DNA of 64,000 bases from Flavobacterium nackdongense. GTDB lineage: Bacteria > Bacteroidota > Bacteroidia > Flavobacteriales > Flavobacteriaceae. The DNA lies in assembly GCF_004355225.1 (NCBI RefSeq), contig NZ_CP037933.1:1302001-1366000 (forward strand), in the 5' to 3' direction. This document shows positions 51,014 to 60,554 of the stretch, piece by piece (the stretch's first letter is position 1; each line of letters opens with the position of its first letter). A program made the position numbers and the translations under genes. The notes beneath the pieces were generated by a model. That model worked only from the letters and a program-made list of their open reading frames with translations. It was not told the origin of the DNA and did not search any database.

Positions 51014-51466
51014 ATGAAAAAAATACTTCCTTTTATCGCCGTATTCATTAGCATTGCATCCTGTACGAGTACAAAATCGACCATAAAAAATATCGACAAT
51101 AATGCACCCAATCTTACTTTGGTCGAAAACAATACTTTTTTAATTTCGGAATTCAGCAAAGACAAAAAATACGGGTATGATAAGGACTATCCCATTAATA
51201 TTTTCTTCGAAAGTACTCGAAATGTAACTATCAATCAGCAACGCTTTTTGAATGCTTTGGCTGGACCTAAAGGCGAAAAAATAAGCTATACCAAGCTAGA
51301 AAGTTGCTGTCCGTTTCCCACCAAAAGAAGTGAAATGGGAGCAGGATTGTTAGATGTTTACGAACTAAAATGGGAAGGTCAGAAAACGCCCGTACTTTTA
51401 TATCTCAACATTTACGAAAAAGGAGTTTTGATGGTGCCTTTTGGAATGAGTTTGAAAAAAAAATAA
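51014..51466 (+). CDS. Lipoprotein upstream of kdsA
   Basis: A 150-residue lipoprotein (MKKILPFIAVFISIASC, cysteine at 17). The mature part contains the paired-cysteine segment KLESCCPFPTKRSEMGAGLLDVYEL, which looks conserved. I know similar genes beside kdsA that databases sometimes label as kdsA by proximity, but nothing here suggests the aldolase fold. Function unknown; probably envelope-related. Confidence 0.75.
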   Translation: MKKILPFIAVFISIASCTSTKSTIKNIDNNAPNLTLVENNTFLISEFSKDKKYGYDKDYPINIFFESTRNVTINQQRFLNALAGPKGEKISYTKLESCCPFPTKRSEMGAGLLDVYELKWEGQKTPVLLYLNIYEKGVLMVPFGMSLKKK

Positions 51467-51487
51467 TTCAAAACCACAAATCCTAAC

Positions 51488-51495
51488 TATCTTTG
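51488..51495 (+). promoter_or_regulatory. kdsA -7 promoter element
   Basis: TATCTTTG, 20 bases before the kdsA ATG at 51515. Confidence 0.55.
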
Positions 51496-51514
51496 CACTT
51501 TCAAAAATCACATT

Positions 51515-52333
51515 ATGAACATACAGAACATTCCACAAATAAAACATACCGAAAGCGGCAATTTCTTTCTATTGGCGGGACCTTGCGCTATCGAAGGCGA
51601 AGAAATGGCAATGCGAATTGCCGAAAAATTAGTTGGAATTAGCGATAAATTGGAGATTCCTTTCGTCTTCAAAGGGTCTTTTAAAAAAGCCAATCGCTCC
51701 AGAATTGATAGTTTTTCAGGTATTGGAGACGAAAAAGCATTACAAATTCTACGAAAAGTTTCCGAAACTTTTGGCGTTCCAACAGTGACCGATATTCATA
51801 CCAATGAAGATGCTGCGATGGCTGCCGAGTATGTGGATGTGCTGCAAATTCCCGCTTTCTTGGTGCGTCAAACCGATTTAGTGGTGGCTGCTGCCAATAC
51901 TGGAAAAGTCGTAAACCTCAAAAAAGGACAATTTATGAGTCCCGAAAGTATGAAACATGCAGTTCAGAAAGTATTGGATTGCCAAAATCAAAACGTAATG
52001 GTCACCGACCGCGGAACGATGTTTGGCTACCAAGATATGGTTGTCGATTTTCGCGGAATTCCCACAATGAAAGAATATGCGACCACCGTCCTAGACATAA
52101 CACATTCCTTACAACAACCCAACCAAACTTCGGGGGTAACGGGCGGAAGACCTGATATGATCGAAACTATCGCCAAAGCAGGAATCGCTGTGGGTGTTGA
52201 TGGAATTTTTATCGAAACACATTTTGACCCTGCCAATGCCAAAAGTGATGGTGCCAATATGTTGCATTTAGACTATTTCGAAGCCTTGATGACCAAGTTA
52301 GTCGCTATCCGAAAAACCATAAATCAATTTTAA
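51515..52333 (+). CDS. kdsA: 3-deoxy-8-phosphooctulonate synthase
   Basis: A 272-residue TIM-barrel enzyme condensing phosphoenolpyruvate and arabinose 5-phosphate into Kdo 8-phosphate for lipopolysaccharide. Seen: FLLAGPCAIEGEEMAM, FKGSFKKANRSRIDSFSGIG, TDIHTNEDA, PAFLVRQTDL, MVTDRGTMFGY and GIFIETHFDPANAKSDGANM. The motifs are complete and the length is normal. An exported barrel-like protein follows 11 bases later. Confidence 0.96.
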   Translation: MNIQNIPQIKHTESGNFFLLAGPCAIEGEEMAMRIAEKLVGISDKLEIPFVFKGSFKKANRSRIDSFSGIGDEKALQILRKVSETFGVPTVTDIHTNEDAAMAAEYVDVLQIPAFLVRQTDLVVAAANTGKVVNLKKGQFMSPESMKHAVQKVLDCQNQNVMVTDRGTMFGYQDMVVDFRGIPTMKEYATTVLDITHSLQQPNQTSGVTGGRPDMIETIAKAGIAVGVDGIFIETHFDPANAKSDGANMLHLDYFEALMTKLVAIRKTINQF

Positions 52334-52343
52334 CTTTTATATT

Positions 52344-53258
52344 TTGAAAACTAGAATATCATTCGCTTTAGTGTTAATTCTGAGCTTTGCATTCAACAGC
52401 TTTGCACAAAATGACTCGATTAAAACAGAGCGATATACCGCACACAATAAGGGAAAATTCACCATTTCGTGGGGCGGAAACCGCGAAAAATTTACGCAAT
52501 CCGACATCCATTTTATGGGGGAGGATTACAATTTTGTGGTACAAAGTGCCGAGGCACACGACAAACCCAAAGGTTGGCATATCGACTACATTACACCAGG
52601 TCGGATGACCGTTCCTCAAACCAATTTCAAATTGGGCTATTTTTTCACTGACAAATACAGTATTTCTGTCGGAGTGGATCATATGAAATATGTAATGACC
52701 CAAAACCAAATTGCTAACGTCACTGGTTACATTAATTTACCTGCAGATCAATCGGGATCTTATTACAACGGAAGTTACAGCAACACCCCTGTAGATATGT
52801 CTCAAAATGGCGCCCAAGAAGGTGGTTTCGAGGAAGGTACTACGCAGGTGGGGACTCCTGCTTTTCTAATGTTCGAACATACCGATGGTTTAAATTATGT
52901 GTATACCGAAATTGCCCGTCAAGATGATATTTCGAAATGGTTGGGTATCAAAAACACCGATAAATTTCAAGTCAATATCAACGGTGGTTTTGGTATTGGG
53001 CTTTTGTATCCCAAAACCAATACTACGCTGCTGGGCAAAGAAAGATACGATCAGTTTCATATTTCGGGTTATGGAACATCGCTCAAAGCAGGTCTTAATC
53101 TGACTATTTTCAAGTATTTCACTGTAGAAGGTGTTTTGAAAGGTGGCTACATCAATATGCCTGACATTCGAACCACTCAAAACAGTTCAGACTCGGCAAA
53201 ACAAGAGTTTTTCTTTGGCGAAACTATCATCGCTTTTGGAGGAATTTTTAGACTTTAA
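52344..53258 (+). CDS. Exported beta-rich protein, probably outer-membrane
   Basis: A 304-residue protein with a signal peptide (RISFALVLILSFAFNSFAQ). No ATG is available before it; a TTG at 52344 gives the complete signal peptide, so TTG is the likely start. The mature part alternates short strands (FTISWGGNREKF, KLGYFFTDKYSISVGVDHMKY, HISGYGTSLKAGLNLTIFKY), consistent with a small outer-membrane barrel. No family recognised. It lies 11 bases after kdsA and is followed by a terminator. Confidence 0.75.
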   Translation: MKTRISFALVLILSFAFNSFAQNDSIKTERYTAHNKGKFTISWGGNREKFTQSDIHFMGEDYNFVVQSAEAHDKPKGWHIDYITPGRMTVPQTNFKLGYFFTDKYSISVGVDHMKYVMTQNQIANVTGYINLPADQSGSYYNGSYSNTPVDMSQNGAQEGGFEEGTTQVGTPAFLMFEHTDGLNYVYTEIARQDDISKWLGIKNTDKFQVNINGGFGIGLLYPKTNTTLLGKERYDQFHISGYGTSLKAGLNLTIFKYFTVEGVLKGGYINMPDIRTTQNSSDSAKQEFFFGETIIAFGGIFRL

Positions 53259-53280
53259 ACCAAATTATAATTCAATAAAA

Positions 53281-53310
53281 AAAATCTCCTTCAGGGAGAT
53301 TTTTTTATTT
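53281..53310. terminator. Bidirectional terminator
   Basis: AAAATCTCC then TTCA then GGGAGATTTT: stem AAATCTCC with GGAGATTT, A run before and T run after. Lies between convergent genes. Confidence 0.8.
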
Positions 53311-53655
53311 ATACAAACCTAATGCCTCTTGAATTACATCTTCCAAAATCCGATTATCAATACTTTCTAAGGTACAATAGCGAAGGGATTTGACTGTATT
53401 TCGATTTTCCCCGATTAGATAATCTTGGTTTCGCTTCAATTCAAAACCTCTTGCAAAACCAGCGTCAACAAAGCCCTTCTTGTGATTCGGAGCCAAATAG
53501 CAAAACGGCTTTTTACGATAATAAAAATAGGGAATCCCCCATTTGAACAACAATTCTACTTCCGGAATTGCTCTTTCGAAAACTGCAACCAAATGCAGGA
53601 GAATCACTTGATATTTCTCGGGTTGTCTAAAGATGTATTCGTCCGTAAGTCTCAT
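53305..53655 (-). CDS. DUF1801 domain protein
   Basis: A 116-residue soluble protein. The pattern LLFKWGIPYFYYRKKPFCYLAPNHKKGFVDAGFARG, split across residues 36-72, matches the DUF1801 (YdhG-like) fold with its central hydrophobic sheet. Function unknown. It is longer at neither end than the domain itself. Confidence 0.8.
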   Translation of the reverse strand: MRLTDEYIFRQPEKYQVILLHLVAVFERAIPEVELLFKWGIPYFYYRKKPFCYLAPNHKKGFVDAGFARGFELKRNQDYLIGENRNTVKSLRYCTLESIDNRILEDVIQEALGLYK

Positions 53656-53839
53656 GTTGTAAAAATAATAAAAAGCTATTATATTTATTCTTAAATTAGT
53701 AGCTCAAATAAAAATGCCTTTGCACTCCAATAATGAGATTCTATTGTCAATCATCAAATTCGTAAACAATAGATGGGCATCAAAGTGATCTGATGATTGA
53801 AGATTATAAGAATTTATTAAAACCTTAAAATATAAAAAT

Positions 53840-54349
53840 ATGAAAGAAATTAAATATCCAAGATCATTCTCCCACATTGGAATATCGGTTCCTAATATAG
53901 AAAAGGCTGTAAAATTCTATAGTGAAGTGATGGGATGGTACGTCATAATGAAGCCCTCTCTAGTCAAAAAAGAAAGAACAACGGCTATCGGACAAATGTG
54001 TATTGATGTATTCGGTGAAGATTGGGAAGAATTTGAAATTGCACATATGTCCACTTCGGATGGTATAGGCATAGAACTTTTTAGCTTTCCACATGGTGAA
54101 AAAAAAGCGCCTGAATTCAAACCTTTCAACACAGGACTATTTCATTTTTGCGTACAAGATCCTGATATCGAAGGTTTGACAACAAAAATTATTGAATATG
54201 GTGGCAAACAAAGGATGCCAATAAGGGAATATTATCCTAATGAAAAACCATATAAAATGGTTTATGTAGAAGATCCATTCGGAATTATTTTTGAAATATA
54301 TACCCATAGTTATGAATTGACCTATTCGTCTGGAGCTTATCAAAAATAA
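53840..54349 (+). CDS. VOC family (glyoxalase-like) protein
   Basis: A 169-residue protein of the vicinal-oxygen-chelate family. It has two beta-alpha-beta modules: SHIGISVPNIEKAVKFYSEVMGWY at 10-35 and FHFCVQDPDIEGLTTKI at about 95-115, ending VYVEDPFGIIFEIYTHSYE. Metal ligands are probably the early histidine, a mid-chain glutamate and the FEIY glutamate. Often a lyase or dioxygenase; the substrate cannot be named. Confidence 0.85.
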   Translation: MKEIKYPRSFSHIGISVPNIEKAVKFYSEVMGWYVIMKPSLVKKERTTAIGQMCIDVFGEDWEEFEIAHMSTSDGIGIELFSFPHGEKKAPEFKPFNTGLFHFCVQDPDIEGLTTKIIEYGGKQRMPIREYYPNEKPYKMVYVEDPFGIIFEIYTHSYELTYSSGAYQK

Positions 54350-54550
54350 AAGTACTACCGAATCAGATGCGGCAGTAAAGCACTAGGGTAGTATTTATTA
54401 GAACATTTTTACTGGCCGCATTTTTTAGGACGAATTGCGATTATGATAATACGATAACCGCATCGTAGCGCGCGACAAAATCGTGAAAAACCGGGGCAAA
54501 TATAAATCGACCGAATAAAAAAGACTGAACTATACTAAAATACACAATGC

Positions 54551-55078
54551 ATGAATTCAAATATCGGCATTTTATACGCTACTGTTGACGGTCAAACGTT
54601 TAAAATTTGTACAGTCATTGCGGATGTTTTAGTTGAAAAAGGCAATCTAGTCCAACTGTTCTCTATTGACGATTTCAATGGAAAAGTAGCTGATTTCGAC
54701 AAGTTTATCATAGGTGCAAGCATCCGCTATGGGAAACATAATCCAAAAATAATCGAATTCATAAACCAAAATAAAATAGCACTCGACAAAGTAGAAAATG
54801 CCTTCTTTTCGGTGAATCTAGTGGCCAGAAAACCAGAAAAAGCAAGCCCGGAAACCAATCCGTATTTTATCAAATTCCTTCAAACCATCCATTGGATACC
54901 CAAAACATCAGCCGTTTTTGCCGGTAATCTCGATTATCAAAAATATCCTTTGACCGACAGATGGATGATTCAGTTGATCATGTGGATGACAAAAGGTCCA
55001 ACCAATTCAAAAGCAAAAATCGAATACACCGATTGGGATAAAGTGAAAGAATTCGCAGTTTTGATGCACAATAACTAA
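54551..55078 (+). CDS. hemG: Menaquinone-dependent protoporphyrinogen IX dehydrogenase
   Basis: A 175-residue flavodoxin-like protein. The FMN loop near the start is GILYATVDGQTFKIC, followed by DKFIIGASIRYGKHNPKIIEFI and the HemG-type insertion with AFFSVNLVARKPEKASPETNPYF. HemG oxidises protoporphyrinogen IX without oxygen, using quinone as acceptor, so with HemN it can complete haem synthesis anaerobically. No Fnr-type palindrome was found upstream, unlike hemN. Confidence 0.88.
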   Translation: MNSNIGILYATVDGQTFKICTVIADVLVEKGNLVQLFSIDDFNGKVADFDKFIIGASIRYGKHNPKIIEFINQNKIALDKVENAFFSVNLVARKPEKASPETNPYFIKFLQTIHWIPKTSAVFAGNLDYQKYPLTDRWMIQLIMWMTKGPTNSKAKIEYTDWDKVKEFAVLMHNN

Positions 55079-55221
55079 AGTATTACCAAATATAATATAC
55101 TCTTCATACTATTTTTGGACTTTGTAAAAAAAAATTGTTTCTTTGAGAAATGATAACGTACCGAAGTAAATGATACAAAACCCATTGGTTCGAGTAAAAA
55201 ATGGTATAAAACCATCCTAAT

Positions 55222-56016
55222 ATGAGCAAACCGCTAATTTGGTACTTAAGAAGGCATCCACTATTATATAAAATCAGGTACCAATTAGTATCTAAAACTG
55301 TTGCTTCGGAAAATATCCAAAATTTTTGTTACAACGACATCAATAAGAAAAACCAAATTCCACCTTTATTTTTTGAAATAAATAAACTAATATTTGATAC
55401 TACTACCAAAAAATTAAATGATTTTGAAAAAGCCAAAACTATAGCGATTTGGCTAAGAAACAACATCAAAGGCGGTCCAGGATTAGGGAATTCTTCGGCA
55501 ATGGCACTCCAAAAAATGATTGCTGGTCAAGGGGGTGTTTGCAGTGACTTTTCGCAAATTTACAATAATTTCTGTGTTATTAATGAGCTGAAAGTTAGAG
55601 AATGGGGAATGAAAAATCTTTCTTCGGACAAAAGTATTTCAGGAGGACATTCGTACAATGAAGTATATTGCCATGAACTACAAAAATGGGTAATGATAGA
55701 TGTAGCCAAATCGATTATTTTCTATGCTTCGAATCCTGAAATCCCACTCTCATCTTTGGAATATATTCGTTTAAAAAAAGAAAATAAAACGATAAACATC
55801 AAAAACATTAACGAAAATGCTGCTTTGGACATCGACAATGTAAAAAAAATCTATCTTTCATCCATTTCTTTGCCCTTTCTGATTTCCAACTACGACAATA
55901 AGACTATTGACAATTATTTAGAAAAACTTGATTTTCTGCCAGTATCCATCATTCACGGAATACTAATGCTCACTGGGCAAGGATATACCTTTGGGTTTCC
56001 TGAAGAAACAAAATAA
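55222..56016 (+). CDS. Transglutaminase-like protein
   Basis: A 264-residue protein with a transglutaminase-core triad: cysteine in GQGGVCSDFSQIYNNFC (about 111-127), histidine in SGGHSYNEVYC, and aspartate in KWVMIDVAKSI. The N-terminus is basic and lacks a clear signal peptide, and a C-terminal helical part with weak hydrophobicity follows. It may be a peptidase or amidase of the envelope. The gene stands alone. Confidence 0.82.
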   Translation: MSKPLIWYLRRHPLLYKIRYQLVSKTVASENIQNFCYNDINKKNQIPPLFFEINKLIFDTTTKKLNDFEKAKTIAIWLRNNIKGGPGLGNSSAMALQKMIAGQGGVCSDFSQIYNNFCVINELKVREWGMKNLSSDKSISGGHSYNEVYCHELQKWVMIDVAKSIIFYASNPEIPLSSLEYIRLKKENKTINIKNINENAALDIDNVKKIYLSSISLPFLISNYDNKTIDNYLEKLDFLPVSIIHGILMLTGQGYTFGFPEETK

Positions 56017-56103
56017 AACGCCTACACTATTTCAAAAATTCGATTTTTACATTGCCAAAATTTATCTTTAATTGACAATGCATTGCACAATCATTCCTAT
56101 TTG

Positions 56104-56111
56104 TATCTTTG
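56104..56111 (+). promoter_or_regulatory. pepT promoter
   Basis: TATCTTTG (56104-56111) lies about 18 bases after ATTG (56082-56085), a good -33/-7 pair, 17 bases before the pepT ATG. Confidence 0.6.
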
Positions 56112-56127
56112 TTGAAAATATTTTTTT

Positions 56128-57402
56128 ATGCAACAGATTATAGACCGCTTTATAAGCTATGTGACGATTGATACCGAATCGGATTCGAGTTCAGAAACTA
56201 CTCCAAGTACAGTAAAACAATGGGATTTAGCCCATAAACTGGTTGAAGAACTAAAAACTATTGGATTACAAGACGTTACCATTGATGACAAAGCCTATAT
56301 TATGGCGACCTTGCCTTCGAATGTAGAACAAGAGGTTCCAACAATAGGATTTATTTCGCATTTTGATACCACACCTGATTTTACGGGTGCCAATGTAAAG
56401 CCACAAATCATCCCAAATTATGATGGTAAAGACATTGTCTTAAATGCGGACCAAAACATCATTTTGTCGCCCACGTATTTTAAAGATTTATTGCAATACA
56501 AAGGGCAAACTTTGATTACCACCGACGGCACTACCCTACTCGGCGCCGATGACAAAGCCGGAATCACCGAAATTGTTACCGCGATGGAATTCCTAATCAA
56601 TAATCCCGACATTAAACACGGAAAAATACGCGTTGGATTTACACCTGACGAGGAAATTGGTCGTGGCGCTCACCATTTCGACGTAGAAAAATTCGGCTGT
56701 GATTGGGCGTATACTATGGATGGAAGCCAAATAGGCGAATTGGAATATGAAAATTTCAACGCGGCTGGAGCCAAAATTACTTTCAAAGGAAAAAGTGTGC
56801 ATCCTGGTTATGCCAAAGGCAAAATGATCAATTCAATGCTGATTGTCAATGATTTTATTAACGAGTTGCCAAAAGGAGAAACCCCGCAAGAAACAAAAGG
56901 CTACCAAGGATTTTTTCACGTGCATCATTTAACCGGAAGTATCGAAGAAACCGTGTTGGAACTTATTATCCGCGATCACAACAAGAAAAAATTCGAAAAA
57001 CGCAAAGAATTAATTGCCAAAATCTCCCAGAAATTCAACAAGAAATTCGCTAAGCAATTCGGCGAAGACATTGTAATCGCAGAGGTAAAAGACCAATATT
57101 ACAATATGAAAGAAAAGGTCGTTCCTGTAAAACATATTGTAGATATTGCTGAAAAGGCGATGAAAGAACTGGGAATTAAACCTGTTATAAAACCTATTCG
57201 TGGCGGAACTGATGGCTGCCAATTGTCGTACAAAGGATTGCCTTGTCCAAATATTTTTGCTGGTGGACATAACTTTCACGGTAAATACGAATATGTTCCG
57301 GTAGAAAGTATGCAAAAAGCGGTAGAAGTAATTGTGAGAATTGCTGAACTAACGGCCAAAGGGGATTTTATTAAAAAAGAAGTAAAGTCAAAAATAAAAT
57401 AA
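56128..57402 (+). CDS. pepT: Peptidase T (tripeptidase)
   Basis: A 424-residue M20 family metallopeptidase releasing N-terminal residues from tripeptides. The two-zinc site is built by [38 protein letters not shown] (catalytic EE) and the C-terminal [13 protein letters not shown]. The dimerisation domain sits between. The [18 protein letters not shown] segment is typical. Full length and intact. Confidence 0.94.
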   Translation: MQQIIDRFISYVTIDTESDSSSETTPSTVKQWDLAHKLVEELKTIGLQDVTIDDKAYIMATLPSNVEQEVPTIGFISHFDTTPDFTGANVKPQIIPNYDGKDIVLNADQNIILSPTYFKDLLQYKGQTLITTDGTTLLGADDKAGITEIVTAMEFLINNPDIKHGKIRVGFTPDEEIGRGAHHFDVEKFGCDWAYTMDGSQIGELEYENFNAAGAKITFKGKSVHPGYAKGKMINSMLIVNDFINELPKGETPQETKGYQGFFHVHHLTGSIEETVLELIIRDHNKKKFEKRKELIAKISQKFNKKFAKQFGEDIVIAEVKDQYYNMKEKVVPVKHIVDIAEKAMKELGIKPVIKPIRGGTDGCQLSYKGLPCPNIFAGGHNFHGKYEYVPVESMQKAVEVIVRIAELTAKGDFIKKEVKSKIK

Positions 57403-57418
57403 ACGATGCCTGTACAAG

Positions 57419-57736
57419 ATGGACAAAGTAAACCAATGGGCACTTGAATTAGACCTATTAAAAACGATTATCGCTAAAAAAGAGTTAACCGAAACTATCA
57501 AATGGGGCAGTAATGTATATGTTCACAATGGCAAGAATATAGTTGGGATTGCGGGATTCAAAAACTTTTTTACGATTTGGTTTTTTAATGGAGCGAAACT
57601 AACAGACCAAAAAAAAGTTTTGATAAATGCTCAAGAAGGTGTCACAAAATCAATGCGTCAATGGCGATTTAGATCGAAAGACGAAATCGACGAAGAAACC
57701 ATTTTGCAATATCTAGAAGAGGCAATGCAACTATAA
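57419..57736 (+). CDS. YdeI/DUF1801-like protein, short version
   Basis: A 105-residue soluble protein with a DUF1801-like core (ELTETIKWGSNVYVHNGKNIVGI, FFTIWFFNGAKL, INAQEGVTKSMRQWRF). Related flavobacterial proteins I know are nearly twice as long with a C-terminal region that is absent here; the frame ends normally with TAA, so this is either a natural short form or a truncation. It starts 16 bases after pepT. Function unknown. Confidence 0.72.
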   Translation: MDKVNQWALELDLLKTIIAKKELTETIKWGSNVYVHNGKNIVGIAGFKNFFTIWFFNGAKLTDQKKVLINAQEGVTKSMRQWRFRSKDEIDEETILQYLEEAMQL

Positions 57737-57814
57737 AAATTAAATTTTAAGGAAGTCCTAAATCCCAAAGCTGAAACCAACAGTTTTGGGATTTGTATTT
57801 TAAATCTAATAAAT

Positions 57815-58017
57815 AACCCGTTGGTTGTAATTCAATTTAAATTTTTTAAACGCATAGAATCATAGTTTTTTTAATGATTTTAAAAAGACGCGTCGCTTGA
57901 TTTTAGTAAATCAGAGCTATGTGAACCCAAAAATTGGGCTATAACCTCTTTTTTCTATGATTCTATGCGTTTCAATTTTACTACATCTAAAAATTTAATA
58001 ATTTCACCCAACGGGTT
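57815..58017. mobile_element. MITE-like element, 203 bp, with 7-bp target duplication
   Basis: Terminal inverted repeats AACCCGTTGG (57815-57824) and CCAACGGGTT (58008-58017) are perfect, and AATAAAT directly precedes and follows them (57808-57814, 58018-58024). A second perfect inverted pair, AAACGCATAGAATCATAG (57848-57865) with CTATGATTCTATGCGTTT (57955-57972), lies inside. There is no coding capacity. It fills the middle of the 500 bases between the DUF1801-like and response-regulator genes. Confidence 0.8.
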
Positions 58018-58236
58018 AATAAATATCAAAAAAGAATACTTCCGCAATCTTTTCGTGATAACTTCGAGCGAGATTTGTAACTGTAAAAAGACAGTTATTT
58101 AGTCAATGATTTTTACTCATTCAAGATAGGCCATATAGAATTGATGTCAAAATGAGTATATTGCAACTAAATAAAAATAATTTTCACCTTAAATAAGAGT
58201 AAAACAAATTCTGATTTTAAGCATAAATAGAACGAT

Positions 58237-58938
58237 ATGAAAAATATTTTAATGATTGAAGATGACATTTCCATAGTGGAACTTGTTGCGATTCATTTGA
58301 AAGATATTTATTGTGAATTGACCAAAGCCCATACCGGAACTGACGGATTAAGCTTGGCCTCCAAAAATAAGTATGATATGATTATCCTTGACGTGATGCT
58401 GCCTGGAATGGACGGAATCGAGATATGCAGAAGGTTGCGCGCCGATAAAATATTCACACCCATATTAATGTTAACCGCCCGAAGCGAAGAAATTGACAAA
58501 ATAATTGGTCTTGAAACTGGAGCCGATGATTATTTGACGAAACCTTTTAGCATTAGAGAATTTATTGCTCGTGTAAAAGCCATTTTGCGAAGAAATGAAA
58601 TGGTCAATACAGAGAAAAAAGTAGAAGAAGAAGTTTTTGAATGCAGCGGATTGAAGATAGACCCCATCAAAAGAAAAGTAACACTCGAAGGAGTAAAAGT
58701 AGAACTTACCCCTAAAGAATTTGATTTATTGTATCTTTTTATGTCAAATCCCGGTAAAAGTTATTCTCGAGAAAATGTTTTGAATCTGGTTTGGGGATAT
58801 GAATTTTCGGGCTACGAACATACGGTAAATTCACACATTAATAGATTACGCACAAAAATCGAAGCCGATCTTACCAATCCAAAATACATATTGACCACTT
58901 GGGGAGTTGGCTACCGTTTTACTGATGAATTAAAATAA
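58237..58938 (+). CDS. OmpR-family response regulator
   Basis: A 233-residue regulator. The receiver domain (about 1-118) has the acidic pair in IEDD, the phosphate acceptor in MIILDVMLPGMDGIE and the conserved lysine in DDYLTKPFS. The winged-helix effector domain (about 130-230) ends with VWGYEFSGYEHTVNSHINRLRTKIE and WGVGYRF. It should bind DNA once phosphorylated by the kinase encoded 3 bases downstream. The targets are unknown. Confidence 0.93.
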   Translation: MKNILMIEDDISIVELVAIHLKDIYCELTKAHTGTDGLSLASKNKYDMIILDVMLPGMDGIEICRRLRADKIFTPILMLTARSEEIDKIIGLETGADDYLTKPFSIREFIARVKAILRRNEMVNTEKKVEEEVFECSGLKIDPIKRKVTLEGVKVELTPKEFDLLYLFMSNPGKSYSRENVLNLVWGYEFSGYEHTVNSHINRLRTKIEADLTNPKYILTTWGVGYRFTDELK

Positions 58939-58940
58939 TT

Positions 58941-60404
58941 ATGGAAAAGTCGACATTTAACAGCTTGTTTTGGAAAATATCCATTGTGTTTTTTATTCTT
59001 CTTGCAGGAGTTGGAGTAATGTACACTTATGTAAGTCACGAATATTCTAAAACCTATCTTGAGGAAGTAAACCAAAGACTCAATCACGATACCGCCAAAA
59101 ATATCGTGGAGAACTCCACTAATTTTTACAATGGCGAAGTTATAAAACCAGCTCTTGAAGAAATGTTTCACCACGTGAGAGCCATCAATCCAAGTCTTGA
59201 GGTATATCTAGTCGATCCCAAAGGAAAAATAATTGCTTGGTATCCGCCGGAACGAAAAATTGCGTTGAAACAAATAAATCTAAAACCGGTTTTAAGTTTC
59301 ATTGCGAATGCGAATTCCTATATTAAGGGTGACGATCCGCTTAATCCTTCGCAGCAAAAAGTATTCTCTGCGTCGCCTTTGACAATGAATAATATGCTGT
59401 ACGCCTACATTTATGTGGTACTTAACGGAGAGCAACAAGAAGCAGCTTCCAACTCACTTTTTGGTGGATATTTATTAAAATTAGGCGCCAGAACAATGGG
59501 AATTACCTTATTATTTACCTTTTTAATTGGTTTGTTAATCATCAGGATAATAACTAATAATTACTCCAAAATTCTAACGGTAATGCAACAATTCCGTCAA
59601 GGAGATTTGAAAGCGAGAGTCGAATTTAAGTCTATGGGCGACGAACGACAATTGGGCGAAATGTTTAATGAAATGGCCGATATTCTAACTTTAAACATAG
59701 ACAAACTCAATGAAGTCGAAAACCTTCGACGAGAACTAATTGCCAATGTTTCTCACGATTTACGAACGCCAATCGCCATCATTCGGGGCTATGTAGAAAC
59801 CCTGCAAATGAAGGAAGAAACCATAACCATCGAAGAACGTAAGCAGTACATCAATACCGTACGGGAAAGTGCAGAGAAATTAGAACGATTAGTAAATGAG
59901 CTTTTTGAATTGTCAAAACTAGAAGCTAATCAAGTTTTAGCCAAAAAAGAACCCTTTATTATTAGCGAATTAGTGAGTGACATCAGCAGCAAATACCAAT
60001 TGATAGCAGAAACAAAAAATATTTCTATCAATACTGTTTTGTCTAAAGAATTACCACCCGTATTTGCCGATGTTTCTTTGATTGAAAGAGTAATGCAAAA
60101 CCTGATTGACAATGCTTTAAAATTCACCCCAAGTGGTGGAAAAATAGAAATAAAAACCATAAAAAGCACCGATAATAATATCGAAATATCGGTCACCGAC
60201 AACGGAATAGGAATTCCTGAAAACGACAGAGAACAAATTTTTGCCCGCTATTACAAAGCCAATAATTTTACTGATTTAAAAAACAGTACAGGACTTGGGC
60301 TGGCCATTGCAAAAAAGATACTCGATTTACATCAATCGACGCTCGATTTAGTGAGCAAAGAAAACGCTGGAAGTTCTTTCATTTTTAAACTAAAATGTAT
60401 TTAA
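58941..60404 (+). CDS. HAMP-domain sensor histidine kinase
   Basis: A 487-residue kinase. One helix at about 12-30, a periplasmic sensing domain (about 31-180), a second helix (about 185-205), HAMP (about 207-258), HisKA with NVSHDLRTPIAI (phosphohistidine), and HATPase with VMQNLIDNALKF (N box), DNGIGIPENDREQIF (G1) and GLGLAIAKKI (G2). It pairs with the response regulator just before it. The signal is unknown. Confidence 0.93.
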   Translation: MEKSTFNSLFWKISIVFFILLAGVGVMYTYVSHEYSKTYLEEVNQRLNHDTAKNIVENSTNFYNGEVIKPALEEMFHHVRAINPSLEVYLVDPKGKIIAWYPPERKIALKQINLKPVLSFIANANSYIKGDDPLNPSQQKVFSASPLTMNNMLYAYIYVVLNGEQQEAASNSLFGGYLLKLGARTMGITLLFTFLIGLLIIRIITNNYSKILTVMQQFRQGDLKARVEFKSMGDERQLGEMFNEMADILTLNIDKLNEVENLRRELIANVSHDLRTPIAIIRGYVETLQMKEETITIEERKQYINTVRESAEKLERLVNELFELSKLEANQVLAKKEPFIISELVSDISSKYQLIAETKNISINTVLSKELPPVFADVSLIERVMQNLIDNALKFTPSGGKIEIKTIKSTDNNIEISVTDNGIGIPENDREQIFARYYKANNFTDLKNSTGLGLAIAKKILDLHQSTLDLVSKENAGSSFIFKLKCI

Positions 60405-60554
60405 AAAAAGATAGGTAGTAGACACCTTCTTTACCAACATTCTATTTCATTTATCAACCCATTTCAATAGTATTCTAAGAATGCCTGGGCGAAGCCTTGC
60501 TATAATTCAAAATAAATCGTAAACAATTAAACACTAATCTTTAAATCTTAAATT

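Noticed and set aside
54350..54550. A possible FNR-type site before hemG (ATGATAATACGATAA)
   Set aside because: The half sites do not form the TGATnnnnATCA palindrome and no matching promoter geometry exists.
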